A DNA stretch of 64,000 bases from DASZIT01 sp036268775 (GTDB lineage Bacteria; Actinomycetota; Acidimicrobiia; Acidimicrobiales; RAAP-2): the NCBI GenBank assembly GCA_036268775.1, contig DATATM010000011.1, forward strand, positions 18,912 through 82,911, given 5' to 3'. The position numbers were made by a program, and so were the translations under genes. Every line of letters begins with the position of its first letter. Position 1 is the first letter of the stretch. The notes beneath the pieces are model-generated. The model made no database searches, had not been told where the DNA came from, and worked only from the letters and a program-made list of their open reading frames with translations. Positions 1 to 7,824 of this stretch are shown here, piece after piece.

Positions 1-136
1 GGGTGGTCTTGCCGGCTCCGTTGGGTCCTACCAGGCCGACCACCCGGCCGGTCGGAATTTGGAGGGTGCAGTCGCTGAGCGCCCAGCGTCGCCCGTACCG
101 CTTGCCGAGCCGGGCGGCGTCCAGGACCGCGGTCAC
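1..136 (-). CDS. ABC transporter ATP-binding protein, N-terminal part (cut by window edge)
   Basis: Only the first 45 codons are in the window. They start at a GTG (134-136) and read into a Walker A motif, GPNGAGKTT, at the edge. This is the nucleotide-binding subunit of an ABC transporter; the substrate cannot be told. The GTG overlaps the TGA of the GntR gene (GTGA), so the two are translationally coupled. A YtrA-type GntR regulator followed by an ABC ATPase is the usual arrangement for self-regulated export operons answering envelope stress or antibiotics. That role is inferred from context. The permease should lie beyond the left edge. Confidence 0.85.
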   Translation of the reverse strand, partial: MTAVLDAARLGKRYGRRWALSDCTLQIPTGRVVGLVGPNGAGKTT

Positions 137-525
137 GCTATGCCCCGCTCAAGCCCGGCCCGAAAGGTGTCCTGAAAGAGGGCCTCGATGCTCTCGTCGT
201 CGAGCCCGGCCCGCCGGGCTTTGGCCAGCCACCGTTGGAGATCCTGGCGTAACGGCCCGTGGGCGGTGAGGGAGGCGTCGCTCAAGGTCCTGATGACGAA
301 CGTCCCGACCCCGGGGCGGGCTCCCACCAGGCCGTCGTGCTCGAGTTCCCGATAGGCCTTGAGCACGGTGTTCGGATTGATGGCGAGCCGGGCCACCACG
401 TCTTTGACGGTTGGGAGCTGGTCACCCTCCTGCAGCAGACCCAGGCGGAGGGCTTGTCTGACTTGATGGACGACCTGCAGATAGGGCGAAACGCCCGAGC
501 GGGTGTCCAGATGGAACTCGATCAT
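133..525 (-). CDS. GntR-family transcriptional regulator, YtrA subfamily
   Basis: This 130-residue protein has an N-terminal winged helix (about residues 10-75, including LPTVKDVVARLAINPNTVLK) and a short C-terminal helical tail (about 85-130) instead of a large effector domain. That size and layout define the YtrA subfamily, whose members usually repress a linked ABC transporter operon. The downstream ABC ATPase starts inside this gene's stop codon. On the minus strand, a TTGACA box (584-579) and an A/T-rich -10 region are followed by a perfect inverted repeat at 541-552, between promoter and start codon, which is a candidate autoregulatory operator. The inducer is unknown. Confidence 0.9.
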   Translation of the reverse strand: MIEFHLDTRSGVSPYLQVVHQVRQALRLGLLQEGDQLPTVKDVVARLAINPNTVLKAYRELEHDGLVGARPGVGTFVIRTLSDASLTAHGPLRQDLQRWLAKARRAGLDDESIEALFQDTFRAGLERGIA

Positions 526-540
526 CTTCCCTCTATTCGA

Positions 541-552
541 CTAGGAACCTAG
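541..552 (-). promoter_or_regulatory. Candidate operator (perfect inverted repeat) for the GntR gene
   Basis: The sequence ctaggaacctag is a perfect inverted repeat with 5-bp arms and a 2-bp centre. It lies 16 bp upstream of the gntR start and downstream of a plausible minus-strand promoter with TTGACA at 584-579. A repressor bound here would block the start of transcription. The symmetry and position are seen directly; binding by this regulator is inferred. Confidence 0.4.
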
Positions 553-641
553 ATAAATATGAACGTGAAAGGAAGGGATGTCAAGTCACCAGGGGTGACC
601 GGTACCCGTTGACTGTTCCTGAATCGGGCGCCGACGGTGTC

Positions 642-647
642 TAGCCT
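642..647 (+). promoter_or_regulatory. -10-like element for a leaderless FUSC-like transcript
   Basis: TAGCCT is followed by 7 nt and then GTG at 655, in frame with the FUSC-like gene. The same spacing recurs at several other genes in this window, so transcription probably starts at or next to the start codon. No good -35 box is visible. Confidence 0.4.
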
Positions 648-654
648 GGCGGAG

Positions 655-1671
655 GTGACCTCGCGGGACCGATCCGGCCGTCCGGCACTCCCGCTGAAAG
701 CGGTCCCCCCGGCGGTGGTCACCGCCTGCCTGGTGGCGGCCCCCCTTGGCGTCGGGATTGGCACCGGACATGATCTGGCCGGCGCCAGCGCCGCCCTCGG
801 GGCCTACCTGTGGACGGTTGGCCACCTCGCCCTTCGGCGCCCGATCGGGATTCGGGTGGCAACCGGCACCGCCCTCTTGTTCGGGGTGGCCGGCGCCACT
901 GGGGCTCTGGCCGGTCGACACCTCTGGTTCCTGGCGGTGATGGCGGTGGCGTGGGCCACCTTCCAGGCAGTCGCCGACACCGCCGCCGGTCCATTGCGGG
1001 TGCCGGTGGCCATGGCGGCGTTGTGCTTCCTGCTCTCGGCCATCGGGGGCGGGACCGGTCTCGGGGGAGCATTGTGGCGGGGGGTCCTGGTGCTCGGGGG
1101 AGCTTCCTGGATGGTGGTCTGCGAGATGGTGCGCCATCTGCCGGAGCCGTCGTCGGCGGACGGTACCCGAAACTTCGGGATCACCGAGCTCCGGGCGGCC
1201 TGGCCACGGTCCCGGGCCTTCGCCCTCCTGCTGTCGATCCCGACCGCCCTCTCTGCCGGGGTGGCCGGGGCGTTCGCCATATCCCACGGGGCCTGGACCG
1301 CCACCACCGTCCTCCGGGTGCTTCGGCCCGAGGAAGCCACCACGCTGGCCCGGAGCGGGCGCCGGATCGTCGGCACCGCCGCCGGGGCATTGGTGGCCGC
1401 CTTGCTCCTGGCCGTCGAGCCACACTCGCTCACCGCGGTCGTCGTGCTGGTGGCCTCGGTATCCGCCATGCAGCTGATCGGTCCGAAGCGCTACGGCTTC
1501 TATACCTTCTTCCTCACCCTTCTGGCCCTCGAGCTCGGGTCGGTCGGGGAGGTGGCCAGCTGGCATCTGGCTTTGGTCCGGGTGATCCTCACCCTCATCG
1601 GGGCGGCAGTGGCGGTGTCGAGCGGGTTCGTCTACGACCGCATCACCCGTCATCGCCGCCCGACGGCCTGA
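655..1671 (+). CDS. FUSC-family-like integral membrane protein
   Basis: About 338 residues, mostly transmembrane, with two blocks of hydrophobic helices (about residues 15-150 and 185-325) separated by a short soluble stretch. The second block carries the pattern HGAWTATTVLRVLRPEE followed by ARSGRRIVGTAAGA, typical of FUSC-like (FUSC_2, aromatic acid exporter-related) domains. The protein is probably an inner-membrane transporter or accessory; the substrate is unknown. The frame is open from GTG 637, but GTG 655 is preferred because a TAGCCT box sits 7 nt upstream, matching the leaderless pattern elsewhere. The gene stands alone and converges on the ArsR-type regulator gene. Confidence 0.75.
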   Translation: MTSRDRSGRPALPLKAVPPAVVTACLVAAPLGVGIGTGHDLAGASAALGAYLWTVGHLALRRPIGIRVATGTALLFGVAGATGALAGRHLWFLAVMAVAWATFQAVADTAAGPLRVPVAMAALCFLLSAIGGGTGLGGALWRGVLVLGGASWMVVCEMVRHLPEPSSADGTRNFGITELRAAWPRSRAFALLLSIPTALSAGVAGAFAISHGAWTATTVLRVLRPEEATTLARSGRRIVGTAAGALVAALLLAVEPHSLTAVVVLVASVSAMQLIGPKRYGFYTFFLTLLALELGSVGEVASWHLALVRVILTLIGAAVAVSSGFVYDRITRHRRPTA

Positions 1672-1683
1672 GCGACCGCCGGG

Positions 1684-2682
1684 TTAGGTCAGGCTCGGAG
1701 CCAGCACTCCATGCAGGTGCACGAGGAGATCGGAGACGTTCTCCTGGCAGACGACCAGCTCGCGTCGAGAGCCGCCGGGCCCGTTTTCGACCAGGCCGGC
1801 ATCCCGGAGCAACTTCACGTGGTTGCTGACGGTGGGCTGGGCCAAGGAGAAGAGGGTGGCGAGGCCGGTGATGGTGCGGGGTTCGCGGCGCAGGGTATGG
1901 AGGATGGCCAGCCGGGTGGGGTCGGCGATCGTCTTGAGTCGGCGGGCGAGCAATTCGGTGTGGGCCCGCGCCTCGGCGCCGGAGTGGTCGGTTCGGACTC
2001 CGATCAGTACAGTGCCGGACAGCTCGAGGATGAGGCCCTTGTGGGTGAAGTAGGCGGGTACCACGGCCAGCTCCCCATCGGGCCCGAGCTCTTCCACCAG
2101 CTTGGCGACCAGCCCGCCGAAGTCGGTCTCGCTGCGGGCGGCTTCGTACCACGGCGCCCCTTTGGCCACCACCGCCCGTCTCGCCGCGATGGCGGCGTCG
2201 ACTGCTTGGCGGCCGTCCCGTTCCCAGTCGCTTCGCAACGGTCCCCAGACGTCACTGACCAGTTCGATGTAGCGCTGGCGTTCTTCGGCCGACGACCGAA
2301 GCACTCGGAGGCGGGCGAGGATCGCGGCTCGGTCCTCGTCGGTTTCCGAGGTGAGGGTCATAGCAATCGGGGCCGTCTCTCCCAACCCATCCAGCCGGCT
2401 GATGAGGAGGTCGGCGTCGGTGGTGAAGAGCAGGCCACCGTGTTGGGCCAGCGCCACCAATTCGGGGAATCCACCGCAGCTCACCGTGGTGTCCGTCGCG
2501 CTCCAGAAGGCGCGGACCCGATCGCCCAGTTCGGGAGACTGGTCGTAGAGCCGGGCCAGGGCGGGGTGATCCTGGCGGTACTCCGGGTGGAAAGCCGCCG
2601 CCAGCGCCCATTCGAGCTCCACCGCGATGGAGGGATGGATGCCAATGTTGGGAGTGTACGTCTGTGCATCGTCGATTATCAT
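1684..2682 (-). CDS. ArsR-type winged-helix regulator with a large N-terminal domain
   Basis: 332 residues. The C-terminal ~90 residues form an ArsR-like winged helix (ADPTRLAILHTLRREPRTI, then SLAQPTVSNHVKLLRDAGLV), preceded by a ~230-residue domain. The layout resembles actinobacterial regulators with a DUF5937-like N-terminal part. No clear metal-binding cysteine cluster is seen in the winged helix, so a non-metal signal is likelier. The frame is open further upstream, but ATG 2682 is chosen because it lies just after a TTGACA/TATATA promoter. The gene is divergent from a small basic protein gene, and an ATAGT/ACTAT inverted repeat (2681-2696) covers its own start, suggesting autoregulation. 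Confidence 0.8.
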   Translation of the reverse strand: MIIDDAQTYTPNIGIHPSIAVELEWALAAAFHPEYRQDHPALARLYDQSPELGDRVRAFWSATDTTVSCGGFPELVALAQHGGLLFTTDADLLISRLDGLGETAPIAMTLTSETDEDRAAILARLRVLRSSAEERQRYIELVSDVWGPLRSDWERDGRQAVDAAIAARRAVVAKGAPWYEAARSETDFGGLVAKLVEELGPDGELAVVPAYFTHKGLILELSGTVLIGVRTDHSGAEARAHTELLARRLKTIADPTRLAILHTLRREPRTITGLATLFSLAQPTVSNHVKLLRDAGLVENGPGGSRRELVVCQENVSDLLVHLHGVLAPSLT

Positions 2683-2746
2683 AGTTACCTGACTATATAG
2701 GAATATTCTTGACTTTGTCAACAAGGTGACTTACCATATAGCTATG
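2681..2746. promoter_or_regulatory. Divergent promoter region with a shared palindromic -35 and inverted repeats
   Basis: The palindrome TTGACTTTGTCAA (2709-2721) supplies a -35 box in both directions. On the plus strand, TTGACT (2709-2714), a 17-bp spacer and TACCAT (2732-2737) precede ATG 2744. On the minus strand, TTGACA (2721-2716) is 16 bp from TATATA (2699-2694), ahead of ATG 2682. Two further symmetric elements lie on the start sites: ATAGT/ACTAT at 2681-2696 and ATAGCTAT at 2738-2745. RNA polymerase could occupy only one direction at a time. Control by the adjacent ArsR-type protein is inferred. Confidence 0.6.
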
Positions 2747-2995
2747 AGTATGCACCCGCCGATGATGGACAAGCTGGCGGCGTCCCGTATCGATGACATG
2801 CGGCGGGCGGCCGGCAGCTCGAGCCCCCGCCAATCCAAGCAGAGGGCTCGCATCCACCCGAGGGCGACCATCGCCCGCGGGATCGGGGTGACCCTCATCC
2901 GGGTCGGGCGCCGCCTGGCGGGGCCGGAGCTCCGCAACGAGCCCCGGCTGCTCAGCCCGCGGGACCCGGTGGGCGAGCTCCACCCTCTGAGCTGA
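2744..2995 (+). CDS. Small basic protein of unknown function
   Basis: 83 residues, rich in Arg, with no signal peptide or clear domain. It resembles the many short, uncharacterised actinobacterial proteins that begin with a motif like LAASRIDDMRRAA. A near-consensus promoter (TTGACT, 17 bp, TACCAT) ends 6 nt before ATG 2744, so the message is probably leaderless. A GTG at 2726 is in frame but lies inside the promoter. Its expression is probably tied to the divergent ArsR-type regulator. No function is proposed. Confidence 0.55.
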   Translation: MSMHPPMMDKLAASRIDDMRRAAGSSSPRQSKQRARIHPRATIARGIGVTLIRVGRRLAGPELRNEPRLLSPRDPVGELHPLS

Positions 2996-3045
2996 TCTCC
3001 CGCCCGCATTGGGTGCCCAGTCGTGGAGCCGCGGGTGGGTGGGGA

Positions 3046-3513
3046 CTACAGGTCCTTCCGCATCTGGGCCGAGGTGTCCCGGTAGCCCAGCGATGCGTAG
3101 AGGTGCCGGGCGGCGGTGTTGGAGGTGAACACATTGAGCCCGAGGGTCGATGCCCCGGCGTGGCGGGCGAGTTTCTCTGCCAGCAGCATGGCCCCTCGAC
3201 CGTACCCCTGGCCCCGCCGTCCCTCGTCGATGGCGACGTCCCAGACCCACCAGCGCTGAGGGTCGTCGCCGTAGGGCCCGATCCACAAGTTCCCGATCGG
3301 GGTGCCGTCGGACAGGATCCGCCCGATCAGCTGGCCCGGCGATGGGACGCCGCCCGGCAACAAACGGGTCATCGACTCATCGGCATTGGTCTCGGCTTCG
3401 GCCCGGGAGTCTCCCCCGGCCACCCGCTCCTCGACGTAGCTGGTCCGGACGCCCACCAACCAGGTGGCCAGCGCCGGTGGCTCGAACGGCTCGAAGGTGA
3501 GTTCGGTGTCCAT
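3046..3513 (-). CDS. GNAT-family N-acetyltransferase
   Basis: 155 residues with the GNAT core. VWDVAIDEGRRGQGYGRGAM contains the acetyl-CoA pyrophosphate-binding loop (RRGQGYG, about residues 104-110), followed by LGLNVFTSNTAARHLYASLG, the usual strand and helix late in the fold. The product transfers an acetyl group to an amine; the acceptor is unknown. The frame continues upstream, but ATG 3513 gives a normal GNAT length, and the residues before it are non-coding in character. The gene follows the LLM oxidoreductase on the same strand with a 25-bp gap, so they may be co-transcribed. Confidence 0.85.
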   Translation of the reverse strand: MDTELTFEPFEPPALATWLVGVRTSYVEERVAGGDSRAEAETNADESMTRLLPGGVPSPGQLIGRILSDGTPIGNLWIGPYGDDPQRWWVWDVAIDEGRRGQGYGRGAMLLAEKLARHAGASTLGLNVFTSNTAARHLYASLGYRDTSAQMRKDL

Positions 3514-3538
3514 CGTCGGCTCGACCGCCGGGTCGCCC

Positions 3539-4402
3539 TCAGATCTTGAGGAGACGGGCGGCAGCTTCGAGCACTTCCAGATGCTGGTCGACGGTGGCGA
3601 GCCCGAGGCGCATGGTGTCGATGCCGAGATGGGTGGCCCCGGCTTCCCGCCACCGATCGACGTGGCGGAGGAAGAGGTCGGTGTCGTCGGGCAGCCAGGT
3701 GACGCGCCCCTCCATGCCCAGGGCGACACCGTCGCGACCCGACTCCGCCGCCGACGCTTCGATGACCGAACGGGCTCGGTCGAGGCTCTCTCCCGGTCGG
3801 ACCATGGGGAACCAGCCGTCGGCCAGCCGCCCGATGCGGCGGTAGGCCGGGTCGGAGGCGCCCCCCAGCCACACCGGGATCGGGCGTTGGAGCGGTGGGG
3901 GAGCCAGACCGGCCCCCACCACCTGCTCGAAGGTTCCGTCGAAGGTCACTGAGCGCTCCGTCCACAACCGGCGGAGGAGATCGATCTGCTCATCGAAGCG
4001 CCGCCCGCGGTTGGTGAAGTCCTTGCCCAACGCCTCGTATTCGACCCGGTTCCAACCGATCCCGACGCCGAGGCGGAAGCGGCCTTCGGTGAGCAGATCC
4101 ACTTCCACGGCCTGTTTCGCCACCAGCGCGGTCTGGCGCTGGGGAAGGATCAGGATCCCGGTCACCAGCTCCAGGGTGGTGACCCCGGCCAGGTAGCCGA
4201 ACATCACCAACGGTTCGTGGAAGGTGGTGGCGATGTCGTAGGGGCCGTCCCACCCTTGATGGACGTCGGGATCGGCTCCGACCACGTGGTCGTAGGTGAG
4301 GAGATGGGTGAACCCGAGGTCCTCGACCCCCCGGCCGTAGGTGTGAACGGAGGCCACACTGCCACCGAGCTCGGACTGGGGAAATACCACGCCGATCCGC
4401 AT
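3539..4402 (-). CDS. LLM-class (F420-dependent type) flavin oxidoreductase
   Basis: 287 residues with a luciferase-like TIM barrel. The N terminus MRIGVVFPQSELG is a typical first strand, followed by THLLTYDHV, then FRLGVGIGWNRVEYEALG and PIPVWLGGASDPAYRRIGRLADGWFP, all conserved in F420-dependent actinobacterial members. Substrate unknown. ATG 4402 is chosen because a TAGTGT box (4415-4410) lies 7 nt upstream, with no Shine-Dalgarno sequence, so the message is probably leaderless. The gene is divergent from the GH15 gene and sits upstream of the GNAT gene. Confidence 0.88.
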   Translation of the reverse strand: MRIGVVFPQSELGGSVASVHTYGRGVEDLGFTHLLTYDHVVGADPDVHQGWDGPYDIATTFHEPLVMFGYLAGVTTLELVTGILILPQRQTALVAKQAVEVDLLTEGRFRLGVGIGWNRVEYEALGKDFTNRGRRFDEQIDLLRRLWTERSVTFDGTFEQVVGAGLAPPPLQRPIPVWLGGASDPAYRRIGRLADGWFPMVRPGESLDRARSVIEASAAESGRDGVALGMEGRVTWLPDDTDLFLRHVDRWREAGATHLGIDTMRLGLATVDQHLEVLEAAARLLKI

Positions 4403-4524
4403 AATCGAGACACTACCGGGGGCGCCCAACGGGGTGAACTCCGGGTCCGAAGGCATAGTGTCCGAGAGGGCGGTTCGGCGCCAGGTCGGTCCCCCCTCGG
4501 TAGTAACGACAAGGATCAACCATT

Positions 4525-6384
4525 GTGACGGTCTTCCCGCCCATCGCCGACTATGGCTTCCTCTCCGATTGCGAGGCCAGCTGCCTGGTGGCGCCCGACG
4601 GCTCGGTCGAGTGGCTCTGCCTGCCGCGTCCCGACGCCCCGAGTGTTTTCGGTGCCCTGCTCGATCGGGCCGCCGGGTCCTTCCGCTTCGGGCCTTCCAA
4701 CACCAAGGTCCCCCACCATCGCCGCTACATCCCCGGCACCATGGTGCTCGAGACCACTTGGCATACGACCACCGGTTGGCTGGTCGTGAAGGACCTGTTG
4801 GTGATCCGGCCGTTGGGCGAGGTCGACCGCATGCCCGAATACCGGCGGGCCCCCAGCGACGCGGCGCCGGCAGGGATGCTCCTCCGGATCGCCACCTGCG
4901 TCGGCGGGAACGTCGAGGTCGGGATCAATTGCGCCCCTCTCTTCGACTACGGATCCACGGCCGGGACGTGGAGCTATCCCGACGAGGGCTACCACGTCGC
5001 CGAAGTCAGTCCGCCCGAGGACGGCCCGGTGCTCACCCTCCACAGCAGCCTCCGATTGGGTATCTCCGGTGGCCGCAGCTACGGGCGCACCAGCCTGGCG
5101 GACGGGGAGACGGCCTACGTGGCGCTGTCCTGGGGCGACGACGGCCTCGACGGCATCGATGACGCCATGGTCGACCTGGACGCCACCGTCAAGTACTGGC
5201 GGGCCTGGCTCAGCACCGGCACCTTCCCCGACCACCCCTGGCGGCACTTCGTGGAGCGGAGCGCGCTCACCCTCAAGGGGTTGAGCTACGCCCCGACCGG
5301 AGCCATCATGGCCGCCGCCACCACCTCGCTTCCCGAGACGCTGGGGGGTGCCCGGAACTGGGACTATCGCTACACCTGGATCCGGGATTCGGCGTTCATG
5401 CTGCGATCGCTCTACCGGCTGGGCTTCGACTGGGAGGCCCTCGAGTACTTCGCCTTCATCATGGACTCGGTGAGCCAGGGTGGCGGTGATGTCTTCGAGC
5501 TTCAGATCATGTACGGCATCGGCGGGGAGCGGGACCTGACCGAGCGGACGATCGATCACCTCGAGGGCTATCGGGACTCCCGCCCGGTCCGGGTCGGGAA
5601 CGGCGCCTGGAACCAGCACCAGAACGACGTGTGGGGGATGCTGCTCGACGCCCTGGACACCCACCTGGGTACCGGCGCCGCCCAGATCCTTCCGCAGGCG
5701 TGGGAGGGGCTGGCCGGTTTCGTGGATGCGGCCATCGCCCACTTCGACACTCCGGACCAGGGAATCTGGGAGATACGGGGAGACCCTCAACAGTTCACCG
5801 CCTCCAAGGTGATGTGCTGGGTGGCTCTCGACCGGGGTAGCGATCTGGCCCGAAAGCGGGGAGACCATGAGCGCGCCGAGCGCTGGAGGATTTCCGCCGA
5901 CCAGATGAAGGCCGAGATCCTCGACAAGGGCGTGGACGAACGGGGGAGGTTCCGCCAGCACTACGCCACTGATGCGCTCGACGCTTCGCTGTTGCTCATC
6001 CCCATCTTCGGCTTCCTCCCTCCCGAGGACGACCGGGTCAAGGCCACCGTCCTCGCCATCGCCGACGAACTGACCCAGGACGATCTGGTGTTGCGGTACC
6101 GGGTGGAGTCGACCGACACCGGGTTTTCCGGGGAGGAGGGGACGTTCACCATCTGCTCGTTCTGGTTGGTGACCGCCCTGGCCATGATCGGGGAGGTGGA
6201 GCGGTCGCGCACCCTGTGCAAGAAGCTGCTCTCCCTCGCCGGCCCGCTCCAGCTCTACGGGGAGGAAATCGACGCCGCCAGTGGTGAGCACCTCGGGAAT
6301 TTCCCCCAGGCCTTCACCCACCTGGCGCTGATCGATGCGGTGTTCCGGCTCATCGAGATCGATCTGGCCGAGCTCTCCTCATGA
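4525..6384 (+). CDS. Glycoside hydrolase family 15 protein (glucoamylase/trehalase-like)
   Basis: 619 residues with the usual GH15 layout: an N-terminal beta-sandwich domain (about 1-240) and a C-terminal (alpha/alpha)6 barrel. The barrel starts around TTSLPETLGGARNWDYRYTW and carries the general acid in GIWEIRG (E416) and a second catalytic Glu in GEEGTFTICSFW (E537/E538). Without a signal peptide the enzyme should be cytosolic, as for the trehalase or glucoamylase-like enzymes of actinobacteria that act on trehalose or intracellular alpha-glucans. The GTG start follows an AAGGA motif. An alpha/beta hydrolase gene starts inside its stop codon (ATGA). A second GH15 gene lies at 35576. Confidence 0.92.
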   Translation: MTVFPPIADYGFLSDCEASCLVAPDGSVEWLCLPRPDAPSVFGALLDRAAGSFRFGPSNTKVPHHRRYIPGTMVLETTWHTTTGWLVVKDLLVIRPLGEVDRMPEYRRAPSDAAPAGMLLRIATCVGGNVEVGINCAPLFDYGSTAGTWSYPDEGYHVAEVSPPEDGPVLTLHSSLRLGISGGRSYGRTSLADGETAYVALSWGDDGLDGIDDAMVDLDATVKYWRAWLSTGTFPDHPWRHFVERSALTLKGLSYAPTGAIMAAATTSLPETLGGARNWDYRYTWIRDSAFMLRSLYRLGFDWEALEYFAFIMDSVSQGGGDVFELQIMYGIGGERDLTERTIDHLEGYRDSRPVRVGNGAWNQHQNDVWGMLLDALDTHLGTGAAQILPQAWEGLAGFVDAAIAHFDTPDQGIWEIRGDPQQFTASKVMCWVALDRGSDLARKRGDHERAERWRISADQMKAEILDKGVDERGRFRQHYATDALDASLLLIPIFGFLPPEDDRVKATVLAIADELTQDDLVLRYRVESTDTGFSGEEGTFTICSFWLVTALAMIGEVERSRTLCKKLLSLAGPLQLYGEEIDAASGEHLGNFPQAFTHLALIDAVFRLIEIDLAELSS

Positions 6385-7193
6385 AAGATGCCAAGGTCCT
6401 CGAGGCCCACGGGGTTCGCATCGCCTATTCGGTGACGGGAGTCGGTGATCCACTGGTGCTGGTCCATGGCTACACCGGAAACTCGGAGGACTGGACTCTG
6501 GTGGTGGACGAGCTGGCCCGCGACCGCACCGTGGTCACCTTCGATCACCGCGGCCACGGCGACAGCTCCAACACCGGCGATGCCGCCACCTACACCCTTG
6601 GCCAGTTGGCCGACGACCTCGATGCGCTGGTCGATCACCTCGGCTTGGGCCCCTTTGACCTGCTCGGCCATTCGATGGGGGGAGTGGTCGCCCAGCGCTA
6701 CGTGCTCGCCCACCCCGAGAAGGTCCACTCGCTGATCCTGATGGACACCTTCGGCGCCGTCCCCGACATCACCGCCGGACTGTTCGAGGCCGGCCTGGCC
6801 ATGGTCCGGAGCGGGGGGTTCGACCAGTTGCTGAACACCATCGCCCCGTTCCTCCGGGAAGGGGTGACTCCGGGAGAGGTCGAACGCTCGGTGCGGGCGA
6901 GCTATGCCCGGATGGACCCGGTGGCGTTCGAAGCTCTCGGGTCAGAGATGGTCCGGATGCCTTCCCTCTTGGAGGACCTCGAAGCGATCCGAGCCCCCAC
7001 CACCGTGATGGTCGGCGAGATCGACACGCCACTCCGCGGGCCCGCCGACGAGCTGACGGCGGCCATCCCCGGGGCCGAGTTGGTCGTCATCCCCGGGGCC
7101 GGCCATTCTGCCCAGCAAGAGGCCCCCGAGGCCTGGCTCCAGGCGGTGACCGATCACTTGGCCCGCTCCGGCGATCCGGTCGCGCCGCGGTAG
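6381..7193 (+). CDS. Alpha/beta hydrolase
   Basis: 270 residues with a full alpha/beta hydrolase signature: an HGYTGN oxyanion-hole loop (about residue 29), the nucleophile elbow GHSMGG (Ser about 96), and a C-terminal catalytic His in GAGHSAQQEAPE (about residue 240). The fold fits esterases, lactonases and C-C hydrolases; the substrate is unknown. The ATG overlaps the GH15 stop (ATGA), so the two are translationally coupled, which suggests a linked role, perhaps removing an acyl or ester group from a sugar. That link is inference. Confidence 0.88.
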   Translation: MKDAKVLEAHGVRIAYSVTGVGDPLVLVHGYTGNSEDWTLVVDELARDRTVVTFDHRGHGDSSNTGDAATYTLGQLADDLDALVDHLGLGPFDLLGHSMGGVVAQRYVLAHPEKVHSLILMDTFGAVPDITAGLFEAGLAMVRSGGFDQLLNTIAPFLREGVTPGEVERSVRASYARMDPVAFEALGSEMVRMPSLLEDLEAIRAPTTVMVGEIDTPLRGPADELTAAIPGAELVVIPGAGHSAQQEAPEAWLQAVTDHLARSGDPVAPR

Positions 7194-7200
7194 GGGCGGC

Positions 7201-7614
7201 TCAGGCGGCGGCCAGCTCGCTGGCGCAGTACTTGCACCGGGTGGCGGCCACCGGGATGTCGCCGGACAGGCAATAGGGGCACTTCTTGGTGGGGGGCGGG
7301 TCGCCGAACACCGTCTTTCCCAGCTTGTTCATGTAGGCCTTGTAGGGGACGACCAGGACGAAGTAGATGACGGCCATGAAGATGACGAAGTAGAGGACCG
7401 CGGAGACGAAGGCGCCGACGTTGATGGTCTGACCGTTGAGCACCCACCCGAGGCCGGCGGAGGACGACTTCCCACCGATGGCGTTGACCAGCGGGGTGAT
7501 GATGCTGTCGGTGAAGGCCTTGATCAGCGTGCTGAAGGCCAGGGCCACCACCAGGCCGACCGCGATCACGATGAGATCTCCCTGCATGAGGAAATTCTTG
7601 AAACCCTTGAGCAT
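7201..7614 (-). CDS. mscL: Large-conductance mechanosensitive channel with C-terminal zinc ribbon
   Basis: 137 residues. The N terminus (MLKGFKNFLMQGDLIVIAVG) and TM1 (LVVALAFSTLIKAFTDSIITP) are classic MscL. TM2 (AVLYFVIFMAVIYFVLVV) and the FGDPPP-type cytoplasmic linker follow. MscL is a homopentameric emergency valve opened by membrane tension. The usual C-terminal helical bundle is replaced by a CPYC (112-115) and CKYC (127-130) pair, which should form a zinc ribbon. ATG 7614 has an AAGGAG Shine-Dalgarno. The long open frame continuing upstream is antisense to the flavin monooxygenase and following gene and is not coding. Confidence 0.93.
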   Translation of the reverse strand: MLKGFKNFLMQGDLIVIAVGLVVALAFSTLIKAFTDSIITPLVNAIGGKSSSAGLGWVLNGQTINVGAFVSAVLYFVIFMAVIYFVLVVPYKAYMNKLGKTVFGDPPPTKKCPYCLSGDIPVAATRCKYCASELAAA

Positions 7615-7824
7615 GACCGTCTCCTTGCTTGACCGCCCCCGCGGGGAATGGACTATCCCGATGCATCTCGGTGATGCACCGACCACCTTATAGCTGCGGG
7701 TTTCTTCCGTCCCGGAACCGGGCCGGCGCCGTACGGCCCCCAACCGGGTGGCTCCGTCGGTCGCCACCGCACCGGCACCGCGTCCCCCGATCGCTAGGCT
7801 GGCCTCTCCGCAGGGGGGTGGAAG

